Assembly: GCF_900185725.1 (NCBI RefSeq) | Contig: NZ_FYAU01000003.1 | Location: 1-64,000 of the forward strand | Reading direction: 5' to 3' | From: Stappia sp. TSB10P1A | GTDB lineage: Bacteria; Pseudomonadota; Alphaproteobacteria; Rhizobiales; Stappiaceae | DNA length: 64,000 bases | In this document: piece after piece, positions 35,761 to 44,168 of the stretch | Layout: each line of letters begins with the position of its first letter | How positions within the stretch are numbered: position 1 is the first letter of the stretch | Translations under genes and position numbers: made by a program | The notes under the pieces: model-generated | What the model was told of the DNA's origin: nothing | Database searches by the model: none | The model's input: only the letters and a program-made list of their open reading frames with translations

Positions 35761-37749
35761 ATGTCGACCTTAATCGGGCGACTATCGGTCCGCATCAGGA
35801 TTTTTGGTCTCATCGCCGTCACCATGACCGGCCTTGCCGCCATCGGCGGCGTGTTCTGGTGGAGCCAGGCCAGCGTCGAGACCGCCTTCGAGACGGCCGA
35901 GGGCTTTTCCGACCTGGCCGGCACGGTCGCCGACCTGTCGACCACCGCCAATGCCATGCGGATCACCGAGAAGACCTATCTCGCCGAACCCTCCGCCGCC
36001 CTTTATCGCGGCTTCACCGGCCAGGTCGCCACCGCCCGCGAGCAGCTCGACCGGATCCGCGGCCTCGCCGTCGCCGCGCCCTATGGCGCGCAGATCGCCC
36101 AGGTTTCCGGCGTTCTCGGCGATATCGAGACCACCTTCCGCGACCTGCATGCGATCCAGCAGCGCCTCGGCCTGACCGACAGCGAGGGCGGCTCCGGCAA
36201 GGCGCTGACCCAGAACGGCGATGCCCTCGTCTCCGGCGTCCAGCAGCAGGCCCGCTTCAAGCGCGGCCCCGAGACCGAGCGCCTCGCCTTTGCCGGCGTC
36301 GACCTGCAGCGCAGCGAGAAGGCCTATCTGCTCGACCGCAGCGACATCAATCTCGGCAATTTCGAGGTCGCCGCCGCCCGCGTCGAGCGCGCGCTCTCCC
36401 GCGCCGGCCTCGACGAGGCGGTCGCCGCCGAGCTGACCGGCATCCTTGCCGCCTATCGCGAGGCCTTCGACAGCTTCACCGGCGCCGGCGGCGAGCACAC
36501 GGCGCTCGTGGAAAAACTCGAGGCCTTCTTCGACGTGCTGCCCCCTTATCTCGCCCAGCTCAAGGCGGCGGCCGATGCCGGCCAGGCGGAGGCGGCGAGC
36601 GCCCTCGACAGGGGCCGCGACATCGCCTCCCTGACCATGCTGGTGATCATGGGCCTCACCGTCGCCGTGCTGCTCGTCGCCAGCATCGTCATCGGCGCCT
36701 CGATTTCCGGCCCGCTCGCCGCGCTGCGGCAGGCGATGGACCGGCTGGCCGCCGGCGAAACCGACATCGACCTGCCGGACGCGCGCGGCCGCACCGAGCT
36801 CGACGCCATGGCCGCCAGCGTCGCCGTGTTCCGCGACAATGCGCTGGAGCGCGCCCGGCTCGCCGCCTCGCAGGAGGCGGACAATGCCGCCCGCGACCGC
36901 CGCATGCGCCATCTCGACCAGTTGATCGCCGGTTTCGAGGCGACCGTCGGCGAGGCCCTCGCCCGCCTCGACCAGGCCTCCGAGGAACTCGCCGGCGCCT
37001 CCGGCACGCTCGACGAGGCGGCGAACCGCGCCGCCGAGGAAGCGACCATTGCCGGCGACGCGGTGCGGGTCGCCGCCGACGCCGTCACCTCCGCCGCCTC
37101 GGCCTCGGAAGAGCTCAACGTCTCCATCGCCGAGATCGCCGACCAGGCCAACCGCTCCACCCAGGTGGCGGAAAAGGCCGTGGCCAGCGCCCGCGACACC
37201 GGATCGAGCATGAGCGAGCTGTCGCGCACCGCCGACCGGATCGGCGAGGTCATGGGGCTGATCCGCGAGATCGCCAACCAGACCAACCTGCTGGCCCTCA
37301 ACGCCACCATCGAGGCCGCCCGCGCCGGCGAGCATGGCCGGGGCTTCGCGGTCGTCGCCGCCGAGGTCAAGGACCTTGCCAGCCAGACCGCCCAGGCCAC
37401 CCAGGACATCGCCAAGCAGGTCGAGGCGATCCAGCAGGCCTCGGCCAATGCGGTGATGGCGATCGGCGATGTCGAGCAGATCATCGTCCAGATGAACGAC
37501 ATCGCCGGCTCGGTCGCCGCCGCCGTCGGCCAGCAAAGCATCGCCCTGCGCGAGATCACCGAGAATGTCGCCCGCGCCTCGGAGCGCTCCGGCTCCGGCG
37601 CCGAGGCGATGGGGCGGGTCACCGGCGCCACCGATCATGCCCGCGGCACCGGCGAGATGGTCGGCGACCTGTCCGGCACGCTCGGCCAGCAGGCCCGGGT
37701 GCTGCGCAAGGAGATCGCCTCCTTCCTGGAGGGCGTGCGCGCCGCCTGA
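35761..37749 (+). CDS. Methyl-accepting chemotaxis protein
   Basis: A 662-aa chemoreceptor. An N-terminal helix (about 10-32) and a second helix near 290-312 ([20 protein letters not shown]) bracket a periplasmic four-helix sensory domain of about 255 residues. A HAMP domain follows ([20 protein letters not shown]), then the signalling coiled coil with the hairpin tip [20 protein letters not shown] and [18 protein letters not shown]. No C-terminal receptor-modifying-enzyme tether is seen. The ATG at 35761 is chosen over an in-frame TTG at 35713. Its upstream region is bordered by the MITE (55 bp), which may affect its promoter. The ligand is unknown. Confidence 0.93.
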   Translation: MSTLIGRLSVRIRIFGLIAVTMTGLAAIGGVFWWSQASVETAFETAEGFSDLAGTVADLSTTANAMRITEKTYLAEPSAALYRGFTGQVATAREQLDRIRGLAVAAPYGAQIAQVSGVLGDIETTFRDLHAIQQRLGLTDSEGGSGKALTQNGDALVSGVQQQARFKRGPETERLAFAGVDLQRSEKAYLLDRSDINLGNFEVAAARVERALSRAGLDEAVAAELTGILAAYREAFDSFTGAGGEHTALVEKLEAFFDVLPPYLAQLKAAADAGQAEAASALDRGRDIASLTMLVIMGLTVAVLLVASIVIGASISGPLAALRQAMDRLAAGETDIDLPDARGRTELDAMAASVAVFRDNALERARLAASQEADNAARDRRMRHLDQLIAGFEATVGEALARLDQASEELAGASGTLDEAANRAAEEATIAGDAVRVAADAVTSAASASEELNVSIAEIADQANRSTQVAEKAVASARDTGSSMSELSRTADRIGEVMGLIREIANQTNLLALNATIEAARAGEHGRGFAVVAAEVKDLASQTAQATQDIAKQVEAIQQASANAVMAIGDVEQIIVQMNDIAGSVAAAVGQQSIALREITENVARASERSGSGAEAMGRVTGATDHARGTGEMVGDLSGTLGQQARVLRKEIASFLEGVRAA

Positions 37750-37971
37750 TCGCGCGCGGCACGCCTCGGGGGGCCAAGCGCCCCCCTCATTGCCCCCTTC
37801 TCCTCCTCATCGTCCTCTTCGCCCCACAGCTCCCGGCCCGTTGCCCGCGCCCCGCCATTGCCTGCGGCCGGTTTCTGGTCACATATGGCGTGCGGGCGCC
37901 GTGCCGGGCGGGCGGCAGGCGCCAACCTCGCCCCCCCTGCCCGCCCTCGCCAGCTTGCCGAAGGAATTCCC

Positions 37972-39186
37972 ATGCCGGACAGCCCCATTCAGGACAGCCC
38001 CATGCAGGACAGTATCGTCATCGTCGGCGCCGGCCAGGCCGCGGCCCAGGCCGTCCAGTCGCTCCGTACGGGCGGGTTCGGCGGGCGCATCGCGCTGGTC
38101 GGCGAGGAGCCGCATCCGCCCTATCAGCGCCCGCCCCTGTCGAAGAAGCATCTGGCCGGCGAGATCGACGACGCGGCGCTGCACCTGCGCCCGGCCAGCT
38201 TCTACGAGCAGAACGCCATCGACTGCCATTTCGGCAAAGTGGTCGAGGCGATCGACCGGCAGGCCCGCACCGTGCTGCTCGCCGGCGGCGAGCGGCTGCC
38301 CTATGACCGGCTGATCCTTGCCACCGGCACCCGGCCGCGCGCCCTGCCTCTCCCCGGCACTGAGCTGCCCGGCGTCGTCACCCTGCGCAAGATTTCCGAT
38401 GTCGAGGCGATGCGCCCGCTGCTGCGCGAACCCGGCCGCGTCGCCATTATCGGCGGCGGCTATATCGGGCTGGAGGTCGCTGCCGTCGCCCGCGCCATGG
38501 GCCACGAGGTCACGGTGATCGAGGCGCAGGACCGGGTGATGAAGCGGGTGGTTTCGCCCACTGTTTCCGCCTGGTTCCAGCAGCTCCATGCGGACAGGGG
38601 CGTGCGGCTGATGCTCGGCACCGGCATCACCGGCTTTTCCGGGAGCGGGCGCGTCACGGGCGTGCAGCTTGCCGGCGGCGGCGAGGTGCCCTGCGACATC
38701 GTCCTGGTCGCCGTCGGCGCGCTGCCCAATGACGAGCTGGCGGCCGCCTGCGGCCTTGCCACCGGCGACGGCATCCTGGTCGACGACAGCGGTGCCACCT
38801 CCGATCCGCTAATTCATGCGGCCGGCGACTGCACCCGCTTCCACTCCGCCCTCTATGGCCGTTCGATTCGCCTCGAAAGCGTGCAGAACGCCATCGACCA
38901 GGCCAAGGCGGTCGCCGCCGCGATCCTCGGCCAGGAGGTGCATTACGATCCGGTGCCGTGGTTCTGGTCCGACCAATACGCGGTCAAGCTGCAGATCGCC
39001 GGCCTGTCGCAGGACCATGACGAGGCCCGCACCGTCGGCGACCCGGCCTCCGGCACCTTCTATGTCGCCTATCTCGGCGCGGGCAAGCTGCTCGCCGTCG
39101 ACAGCATCAACCACCCGCGCTCGCACATGATGGCGCGCCGGGCGATCGGCAAGACCTTCGAGGAGGGGCTGCTGCCGGCGGCCTGA
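37972..39186 (+). CDS. FAD-dependent ferredoxin reductase
   Basis: A 404-aa pyridine-nucleotide-disulfide-fold reductase like rhodocoxin or putidaredoxin reductase. The FAD loop is SIVIVGAGQAAAQAVQSLR (GAGQAA at 19-24), the NAD loop VAIIGGGYIGLEVAAVARAM, and the second FAD motif DPLIHAAGDCTRF. The conserved PYQRPPLSKKHLAG and VPWFWSDQYAVKLQIAG regions are present. It should pass electrons from NAD(P)H to a [2Fe-2S] ferredoxin for a P450 or dioxygenase, but no such partner is nearby. AAGGAATTCCC precedes the ATG. The 222-bp gap before it holds only a pyrimidine-rich tract. Confidence 0.92.
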   Translation: MPDSPIQDSPMQDSIVIVGAGQAAAQAVQSLRTGGFGGRIALVGEEPHPPYQRPPLSKKHLAGEIDDAALHLRPASFYEQNAIDCHFGKVVEAIDRQARTVLLAGGERLPYDRLILATGTRPRALPLPGTELPGVVTLRKISDVEAMRPLLREPGRVAIIGGGYIGLEVAAVARAMGHEVTVIEAQDRVMKRVVSPTVSAWFQQLHADRGVRLMLGTGITGFSGSGRVTGVQLAGGGEVPCDIVLVAVGALPNDELAAACGLATGDGILVDDSGATSDPLIHAAGDCTRFHSALYGRSIRLESVQNAIDQAKAVAAAILGQEVHYDPVPWFWSDQYAVKLQIAGLSQDHDEARTVGDPASGTFYVAYLGAGKLLAVDSINHPRSHMMARRAIGKTFEEGLLPAA

Positions 39187-39223
39187 GCCGGATGCGTGTG
39201 CGAAACGATGGCGGGCGCGCGGC

Positions 39224-39664
39224 TCAGTCGGCCGCCGCCTCGATCGCGTCCATGTCGTCGTCGGACAGGCCGAAATGGTGGCCGATCTCGTGGATCAGCA
39301 CATGGCTGATGATGGCGCCGAGCGGCTCCTCATAGGCGCACCAGTAGTCGAGGATGGCGCGGCGATAGAGCCAGACCCGGTTCGGCATGCGGCCGCTGAA
39401 GGCCTCCGCCCCGCCCTGCGCCAGGCCGATGCCCTCGAACAGGCCCATCAGCTCGAACGCATCCTCGACGCCGACCGCGTCCAGCGCGTCGTCGTCGGCG
39501 AAGTCCGCCACCCGGATCTCGATATCGCCGCACAAGTCGAGGATCTCCTGCGGCAGTTCGGCGAAGGCCAGCGCCGCCAGCCGCTCGAATTCGGCGAGAT
39601 CCGGCGCCACCGCGCCGGCCCAGGCCCTGCCCTCGCCCCCCGCTCCTGCGAAACGTGATCCCAC
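39224..39664 (-). CDS. Zincin-like metallopeptidase family protein
   Basis: A 146-aa protein of the Zincin_1 (DUF1025) family, minimal metallopeptidase-fold proteins of unknown substrate. The zinc motif HEIGHHFGLSDDDM gives His125, Glu126 and His129, with a downstream acidic third ligand region. Preceding helices LAEFERLAALAFAELPQEI and LYRRAILDYWCAYEEPLGAI are family-typical. The start is a GTG at 39664 behind CAGGGAG. It is convergent with the reductase gene. Confidence 0.88.
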   Translation of the reverse strand: MGSRFAGAGGEGRAWAGAVAPDLAEFERLAALAFAELPQEILDLCGDIEIRVADFADDDALDAVGVEDAFELMGLFEGIGLAQGGAEAFSGRMPNRVWLYRRAILDYWCAYEEPLGAIISHVLIHEIGHHFGLSDDDMDAIEAAAD

Positions 39665-39710
39665 GGCGTGCTCCCTGTTGCGGTGCCGGCCTATCGCGAC
39701 GCCAAAGCGG

Positions 39711-39971
39711 TCACAGATAGGTCCACACCAGATAGGCGACGAGGCCGAGCGCGAAGACGGCCCCGGCGCCGCGGCCGATCTTCCGGCCGAGCCGCTCGAT
39801 GGCGTCGTCCTCCTCGCCCCCGCCGCCCGCCTTGCTTCTATGCGCGCCCTCGAAGGTGCTGCGCAGCACGGTCTCGCTCTCGCGCTCGGCCCGGTCCAGT
39901 ACCGACCGCGCCTCGCGCCGCCGCGCCGCCTCGCGCGGATCTTCGCCGGACTTCCTGTCGCCGGACTTCAT
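39711..39971 (-). CDS. Hypothetical tail-anchored protein
   Basis: An 86-aa protein with a charged N-terminus (KSGDRKSGEDPREAARRREA), a Gly-rich middle and a single C-terminal membrane helix AGAVFALGLVAYLVWTYL, so it should be tail-anchored with its N-terminus in the cytoplasm. The ATG overlaps the dsbB stop by 4 nt (ATGA) and has a GGGGGAGAACGGC site, so it is translationally coupled to dsbB. I recognise no family; a helper role for DsbB is only suggested by the coupling. Confidence 0.75.
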   Translation of the reverse strand: MKSGDRKSGEDPREAARRREARSVLDRAERESETVLRSTFEGAHRSKAGGGGEEDDAIERLGRKIGRGAGAVFALGLVAYLVWTYL

Positions 39972-40495
39972 GCCGTTCTCCCCCGCCGCCATGCCCAGGC
40001 GCCCGCGAGCGCCAGCACGGCGATGCCGGCCGAGATCACCGCGTTCCAGCCGGCGAAGGACAGGCCAAGCATCCGCCAGCTCGCCTCGGTGCAGCTCACC
40101 ACCCGGGTGGAGCGCAGGGCGTTCAGCATGTTGGCGGCCGAATCGGTCATGCCGCCGCCGCCGCCGCAGTCCATCGGCCCGGTCCAGAAGCCCCATTCGG
40201 CGCCGGCCTGATAGGCGCCAAGGCCGGCGCCCCAGGCGAAGATCGCCGCAACGGCGACGAGCAGCCCGGTCACCGCAAGGCGCCGCGCCGCCGCCGGCAG
40301 CGGGCGCAGCATCAGCACCAGCGCCAGCAGCGCCAGCGGCAGGCCGACATAATAGGGGATGCGCTGTTCCAGGCACAGCTTGCAGGGCACATAGCCGCCG
40401 ATCGTCTGGAAGCCCCAGGCCGTCAGGATCGAGGCGAGACCGCCGGCGAGCAGCAGCAGCACCAGGTGCCGGGCGGTGGTTGCGGGATCGCTCAT
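39968..40495 (-). CDS. dsbB: Disulfide bond formation protein B
   Basis: A 175-aa four-helix inner-membrane quinone reductase that reoxidises DsbA. The first periplasmic pair is Cys38-Lys-Leu-Cys41 (VPCKLCLEQRIPYYVG, also the quinone-site region with the essential Gln-Arg). The second pair, Cys110 and Cys135, flanks a Gly-rich periplasmic loop (MDCGGGGGMT ... VVSC). Length and topology are normal. It is 16 nt downstream of the YqaA gene and overlaps the next small gene, forming a three-gene unit. Confidence 0.93.
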   Translation of the reverse strand: MSDPATTARHLVLLLLAGGLASILTAWGFQTIGGYVPCKLCLEQRIPYYVGLPLALLALVLMLRPLPAAARRLAVTGLLVAVAAIFAWGAGLGAYQAGAEWGFWTGPMDCGGGGGMTDSAANMLNALRSTRVVSCTEASWRMLGLSFAGWNAVISAGIAVLALAGAWAWRRGRTA

Positions 40496-40511
40496 CGTCA
40501 GGCCCTCCGGC

Positions 40512-41090
40512 TCACAGGTAGCGGATCAGCGCGAAGCCGCCGACAAGGCCGACCACGAAGACCGTGAAGACGAGGCCGAGCCGCTGCTCGATGAAATGGC
40601 GGATCGGCGGCCCGAACAGGTAGAGCAGGCCGGCCACCGCGAAGAAGCGCAGGCCCCGCGCCAGCACGCTCGCCAGCATGAACACCGGCAGGCTCAGCCC
40701 CGTCGCGCCGCTGGCGATGGTGATCACCTTGTAGGGGAACGGGGTGACCCCGGCGATGAAGACGATCCAGGCGCCGTATTCGTTGAAATTGCCGCGGAAG
40801 GTCTCGAACTTGTCCATATAGCCGTAGAAGGTCAGGATCGGCTCGGCCATCTGCACGAACAGGAAGGCGCCGATGGCGTATCCCGCCGCCCCGCCCAGCA
40901 CCGAGGTCACGGTGCACAGTGTCGCATAGGCGAAGGCGCGGGCGCGCTGCGCGATCACCATCGGGATCAGCAGGATGTCCGGCGGGATCGGGAAGAACGA
41001 GCTTTCGGCAAAGGACACGGCCCCGAGCGCCGCCGGTGCGTGGCGGCCCGAGGCGAGCGACATGGTCCAGTCGTAGAGGCGGCGCAACAT
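40512..41090 (-). CDS. YqaA family (DedA-like) membrane protein
   Basis: A 192-aa inner-membrane protein of the YqaA branch of the DedA/SNARE-associated superfamily. The signature region is FAESSFFPIPPDILLIPMVI, with the re-entrant-loop glycine motif GGAAGYAIGAFLF and the second re-entrant region FIAGVTPFPYKVITIASG. DedA-type proteins flip or transport lipids such as undecaprenyl phosphate; YqaA itself is uncharacterised. It is first in the YqaA-dsbB-small protein unit. Confidence 0.92.
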   Translation of the reverse strand: MLRRLYDWTMSLASGRHAPAALGAVSFAESSFFPIPPDILLIPMVIAQRARAFAYATLCTVTSVLGGAAGYAIGAFLFVQMAEPILTFYGYMDKFETFRGNFNEYGAWIVFIAGVTPFPYKVITIASGATGLSLPVFMLASVLARGLRFFAVAGLLYLFGPPIRHFIEQRLGLVFTVFVVGLVGGFALIRYL

Positions 41091-41182
41091 GCCGCCTCAT
41101 TAACCGGAAGCGGGCGACTTGTCATCCGACTTCCGCAGCGGCCGCAACCGCGATCCGGCACGGGACAAGCGTCATGTTTCAA

Positions 41183-41210
41183 TTGACGGGGCAAGCGCGC
41201 CGGCTATGAT
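41183..41210 (+). promoter_or_regulatory. Promoter of tRNA-Leu
   Basis: TTGACG (41183-41188), a 16-bp spacer and TATGAT (41205-41210), each five of six to consensus. The expected start lies about 10 nt before the mature tRNA 5' end. Confidence 0.75.
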
Positions 41211-41227
41211 CGCGCCGTTTCCCGCGG

Positions 41228-41314
41228 GCCCCCGTGGCGGAATTGGTAGACGCGACGGACTCAAAATCCGTTTCCCTAACCGGAGTGTCCGTTCGAGTCG
41301 GACCGGGGGCACCA
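41228..41314 (+). tRNA. tRNA-Leu (CAA)
   Basis: An 87-nt class II tRNA with encoded CCA. The acceptor stem GCCCCCG pairs with CGGGGGC, the anticodon stem-loop is ACGGA-CTCAAAA-TCCGT, giving anticodon CAA (reads UUG), and the T arm is GTCCG-TTCGAGT-CGGAC. The long variable arm (TTTCCCTAACCGGAGT) confirms leucine. No duplicated 3' end suggesting an integrated element was seen downstream. Confidence 0.97.
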
Positions 41315-41409
41315 TCGGCCTTTGTTTCTCGCGCCGCCGTTTCTCGCGCAGCCGTTTTCCCCCGCGCCGCTCTGCCGCATCGCCCTCGCCGGAAACACAG
41401 GAGGACGCC

Positions 41410-42141
41410 ATGCTTTCCCCCAAAGACCTTGCCGACGGTCCAGCCGACGACCTTGCCGCCCGCCGCGCCATCATCGACGCCTGCCTGAAGATGAACGCCA
41501 CCGGCCTCAACCAGGGCACCGCCGGCAATATCAGCCTGCGCCATGGCGAGGGCTTCCTGGTGACGCCCTCGGGCATCCCTTACGAGGCGATGCGGCCCGA
41601 GCAGGTGGTGCCGGTGCATTTCGACGAGAGCTATTCGGGCGACTGGCTGCCTTCCTCCGAGTGGCGCATGCACTTCGACATCTACGCGACCCGCCCCGAG
41701 GCCGGCGCCGTCGTCCACACCCATTCGGTCCATGCGACGGCGCTGTCCTGCCTGCGCCGCGAGATCCCGCCGTTCCACTACATGATCGCGGTCGCCGGCG
41801 GGCGCACCCTGCGCACCGCCGACTATGCCACTTTCGGCACGCGCGAGCTGTCGCGGGCGATGCTGGCGGCGCTGGAGGGGCGCAGCGCCTGCCTGCTCGC
41901 CAATCACGGGATGATCTGCTTCGGCCAGACCCTCGACAAGGCGCTGTGGCTGGCCGGCGAGATCGAGACCCTGTGCCGGCAATATGTCATCGCCCTGACG
42001 GCCGGCGAGCCGGCGATCCTCACCGACACGCAGATGGACGAGGTGATCGCCCGCTTCGGCAGCTATGGCCGCCAGCCGGGCGAAGTCGCCGCCGGCGCGG
42101 TGCCGGCGGTGGAGGCGCCGCGGCACCGGCCGGCATCATAG
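41410..42141 (+). CDS. Class II aldolase/adducin family protein
   Basis: A 243-aa zinc aldolase-like protein of the L-fuculose-phosphate aldolase group. Zinc ligands are His103 and His105 (VVHTHSVHAT) and His166 (LLANHGMICFG), and the catalytic glutamate is Glu84 (LPSSEWRMHFD). The N-terminal NQGTAGNISLRHGEGFLVTP binds the phosphate of the substrate. An AGGAGGACGCC site precedes the ATG. The physiological sugar phosphate is unknown, and no kinase or isomerase partner adjoins it. Confidence 0.9.
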   Translation: MLSPKDLADGPADDLAARRAIIDACLKMNATGLNQGTAGNISLRHGEGFLVTPSGIPYEAMRPEQVVPVHFDESYSGDWLPSSEWRMHFDIYATRPEAGAVVHTHSVHATALSCLRREIPPFHYMIAVAGGRTLRTADYATFGTRELSRAMLAALEGRSACLLANHGMICFGQTLDKALWLAGEIETLCRQYVIALTAGEPAILTDTQMDEVIARFGSYGRQPGEVAAGAVPAVEAPRHRPAS

Positions 42142-42203
42142 AAGCGGGCGGGACCGTTTCCGATCCCGCCCGCCAGGTCGCGCCGCATCCTGTCGTCAAG
42201 CTG

Positions 42204-43259
42204 TTACTTGGTGATCACCTCGCCCGAGGGGCGCGGCGTCGTGGCGGTCTCCGGCGGCAGCACCGGATAGGTGATTTCCGGCATCTTGCCGGTCAGCGAG
42301 TGCAGGAAGGCGGTGATCGCCACCGCTTCCTCGTCGTTCAGCTCCTCGCCGAGCTGCGAGGAGCCCATGATCGCCACCGCCTCCTTGAGGTCCCACACCT
42401 TGCCGGAGTGGAAATACGGCGCGGTCACCGCGATGTTGCGCAGCGGGCTGGCGCGGAAGACATAGGAATCGTCCGCCGTCTTGGTCACCTCGAAGCGGCC
42501 CTTGTCGCCCTCGGGCAGCACCTCGGCGCCCGGCTTCTGCACCACGCCGAAGGGGTAGTAGCCGGTGCCGCCGACATTGATGCCGTTGTGGCAGGCGGCG
42601 CAGCCCTTGTCCATGAACAGCTCCAGGCCGGCCTTCTGCACATCGCTCAGGGCGGCGTCGTCGCCGTTGAGGAAGGCGTCGAACGGCGCCGGGGTGATCA
42701 ATGTCGCCTCGAAGGCCTCGATCGCCTTGGCCATGTTGTCGAAGGTCACCGGCTCAGCTTCGCCGGGGAAGGCGGTCTCGAACCACGTCACGTAGTCGGG
42801 CATCGACACCAGCGTCGCCACCACCTGCTCCGGCGTGTTGGCCATCTCGACGCCGGCCTGCACCGGTCCCTTGGCCTGTTCCTTCAGGTCCTCGGCGCGG
42901 CCGTCCCAGAACTGGGCCTCGTTGAACACCGAGTTCAGCACGGTCGGCGCGTTGCGCGGACCCTTCTGCCAGCCATGGCCGATCGACGTCTCCAGGTTGT
43001 CGTCGCCGCCGGTCGCCAGGTTGTGGCAGGAATTGCAGGAAAACACGCCCGAGGCCGACAGGCGCGGGTCGAAGAACAGCGCCTTGCCGAGGAAGATCTT
43101 CTCCGGCGTGATCGGATTGTCGCGGACGGCCGGAACCGTCGAAGGCAGGGGCTTGAACACTTCGAGCGCGGCATCGCGCAACTCGTTCGCCACGGCCGGC
43201 CCGTTCAGGACGGCCAGGGCCGTGGAACATGCCAACAGGACGGGGATATAACGGGGCAT
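42204..43259 (-). CDS. Diheme cytochrome c peroxidase, periplasmic
   Basis: A 351-aa periplasmic bacterial-type peroxidase that reduces hydrogen peroxide with electrons from cytochrome c. The signal peptide ends near Ala24 (GPAVANEL). Heme sites are Cys75-Asn-Ser-Cys78-His79 and Cys220-Ala-Ala-Cys223-His224, with the Trp-containing GHGWQKGPRNAPTVLNSVF and RNIAVTAPYFHSG typical of the CcpA/MauG family. The ATG at 43259 gives the signal peptide. An FNR/FixK-type box lies 82-95 nt upstream, indicating low-oxygen induction. Confidence 0.93.
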   Translation of the reverse strand: MPRYIPVLLACSTALAVLNGPAVANELRDAALEVFKPLPSTVPAVRDNPITPEKIFLGKALFFDPRLSASGVFSCNSCHNLATGGDDNLETSIGHGWQKGPRNAPTVLNSVFNEAQFWDGRAEDLKEQAKGPVQAGVEMANTPEQVVATLVSMPDYVTWFETAFPGEAEPVTFDNMAKAIEAFEATLITPAPFDAFLNGDDAALSDVQKAGLELFMDKGCAACHNGINVGGTGYYPFGVVQKPGAEVLPEGDKGRFEVTKTADDSYVFRASPLRNIAVTAPYFHSGKVWDLKEAVAIMGSSQLGEELNDEEAVAITAFLHSLTGKMPEITYPVLPPETATTPRPSGEVITK

Positions 43260-43340
43260 AGCTGGCCACTCTCGTGATCGGTTAGCTCTCGACACCCGTC
43301 CTGTGTCACCGCGAGTTTAGGCGGCCCCGCCCCGGCGCCC

Positions 43341-43354
43341 TTGACGCAGATCAA
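43341..43354 (-). promoter_or_regulatory. FNR/FixK-type box upstream of the peroxidase gene
   Basis: TTGACGCAGATCAA matches the TTGAT-N4-ATCAA consensus at nine of ten specific positions. It lies 82-95 nt upstream of the peroxidase start and overlaps the stop codon of the upstream gene. Diheme peroxidases are often activated by FNR-type regulators. Confidence 0.7.
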
Positions 43355-43971
43355 TACGGCTCCGCTTTTTGTGACTTTTCTAAAGTAGCCCCGCCCGGCC
43401 CAGGTTCCGGAACCGTTTCCGGCATCGGTGCGGGCCCCGTTTCCGGTTCTGTTTCCGGTTCTGTTTCCGGTTTTGGCGGCCGGTGGTAGCCCGGCCCCAC
43501 CGTCAGCGGCCCGTCGGGCGAGGCGTCCGCGTCCAGCTCGCTCACCAGCGTGGTGCGCTGCACCTCCATCGGCTCGCGCCCGCCATAGGCGTAGAGCAGC
43601 AGCTCCACCTGATAGGGCTTGCCCTTGACGACGCCGGTGAGCGGCGGCGTTTCCAGCCCGTAGCGCTGCTCGCCGTGGCGCAGCCGCGTCTCCACCTCGA
43701 TCGGCGCGCCGCCGGCCGGGTCCTCGAACCGCGCCAGCAGCCGCGATTGCGACGGCGTCGGCTTCTGCACCACCACGGTGATCCCGGCGCGGATCTCGCC
43801 GAGCCGGTAGTAGAACAGGAAGCCGCCGCCGGCGATCCGCACATGGGTCAGCTCCGCCTGTCGCCGCTGGTTGTCGACCACCAGCACCACCGCGATCACC
43901 GCCAGCACCAGCACCACCGCCGCCGCCCCGATGCGGAAGCCCCGCGTCGTCTCGAATTCGCGTATCGCCAT
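43351..43971 (-). CDS. Hypothetical membrane-anchored protein with Pro-Glu-Thr repeats
   Basis: A 206-aa protein I do not recognise. One N-terminal membrane helix (GAAAVVLVLAVIAVVLVV) anchors a probable periplasmic domain (VRIAGGGFLFYYRLGEIRAG, VELLLYAYGGREPMEVQRT) that may be a beta-sandwich. The C-terminus is a flexible PETEPETEPETGPAP segment encoded by near-identical TTTCCGGTTCTG repeats. ATG 43971 and an adjacent GTG at 43974 are both served by GGGAGGAGGCG. It may be cotranscribed with the peroxidase, but the FNR box between them suggests a separate promoter. Confidence 0.75.
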   Translation of the reverse strand: MAIREFETTRGFRIGAAAVVLVLAVIAVVLVVDNQRRQAELTHVRIAGGGFLFYYRLGEIRAGITVVVQKPTPSQSRLLARFEDPAGGAPIEVETRLRHGEQRYGLETPPLTGVVKGKPYQVELLLYAYGGREPMEVQRTTLVSELDADASPDGPLTVGPGYHRPPKPETEPETEPETGPAPMPETVPEPGPGGATLEKSQKAEPY

Positions 43972-44168
43972 CACCGCCTCCTCCCGGCGTTTCCAGCCGC
44001 GGCAGCAGACACCAAAACCCGGTCCGGCTCAAGCGGTCGGCGGGTAAGCCGGCAAATTAAGGCGCACTCAGCGCGCCTTTCTGGACAGGCTTTTCGAAAC
44101 CGGCTACAGCCATCGTGAAGGATGCCGCAGACTGGCGGGCCGCAAGAGCAAAAACCACGGGCGAGGCA

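Noticed and set aside
41228-42200. tRNA-Leu as an integration site for a genomic island
   Set aside because: No integrase gene and no duplicated tRNA 3' end were found; the downstream genes look like ordinary chromosome.
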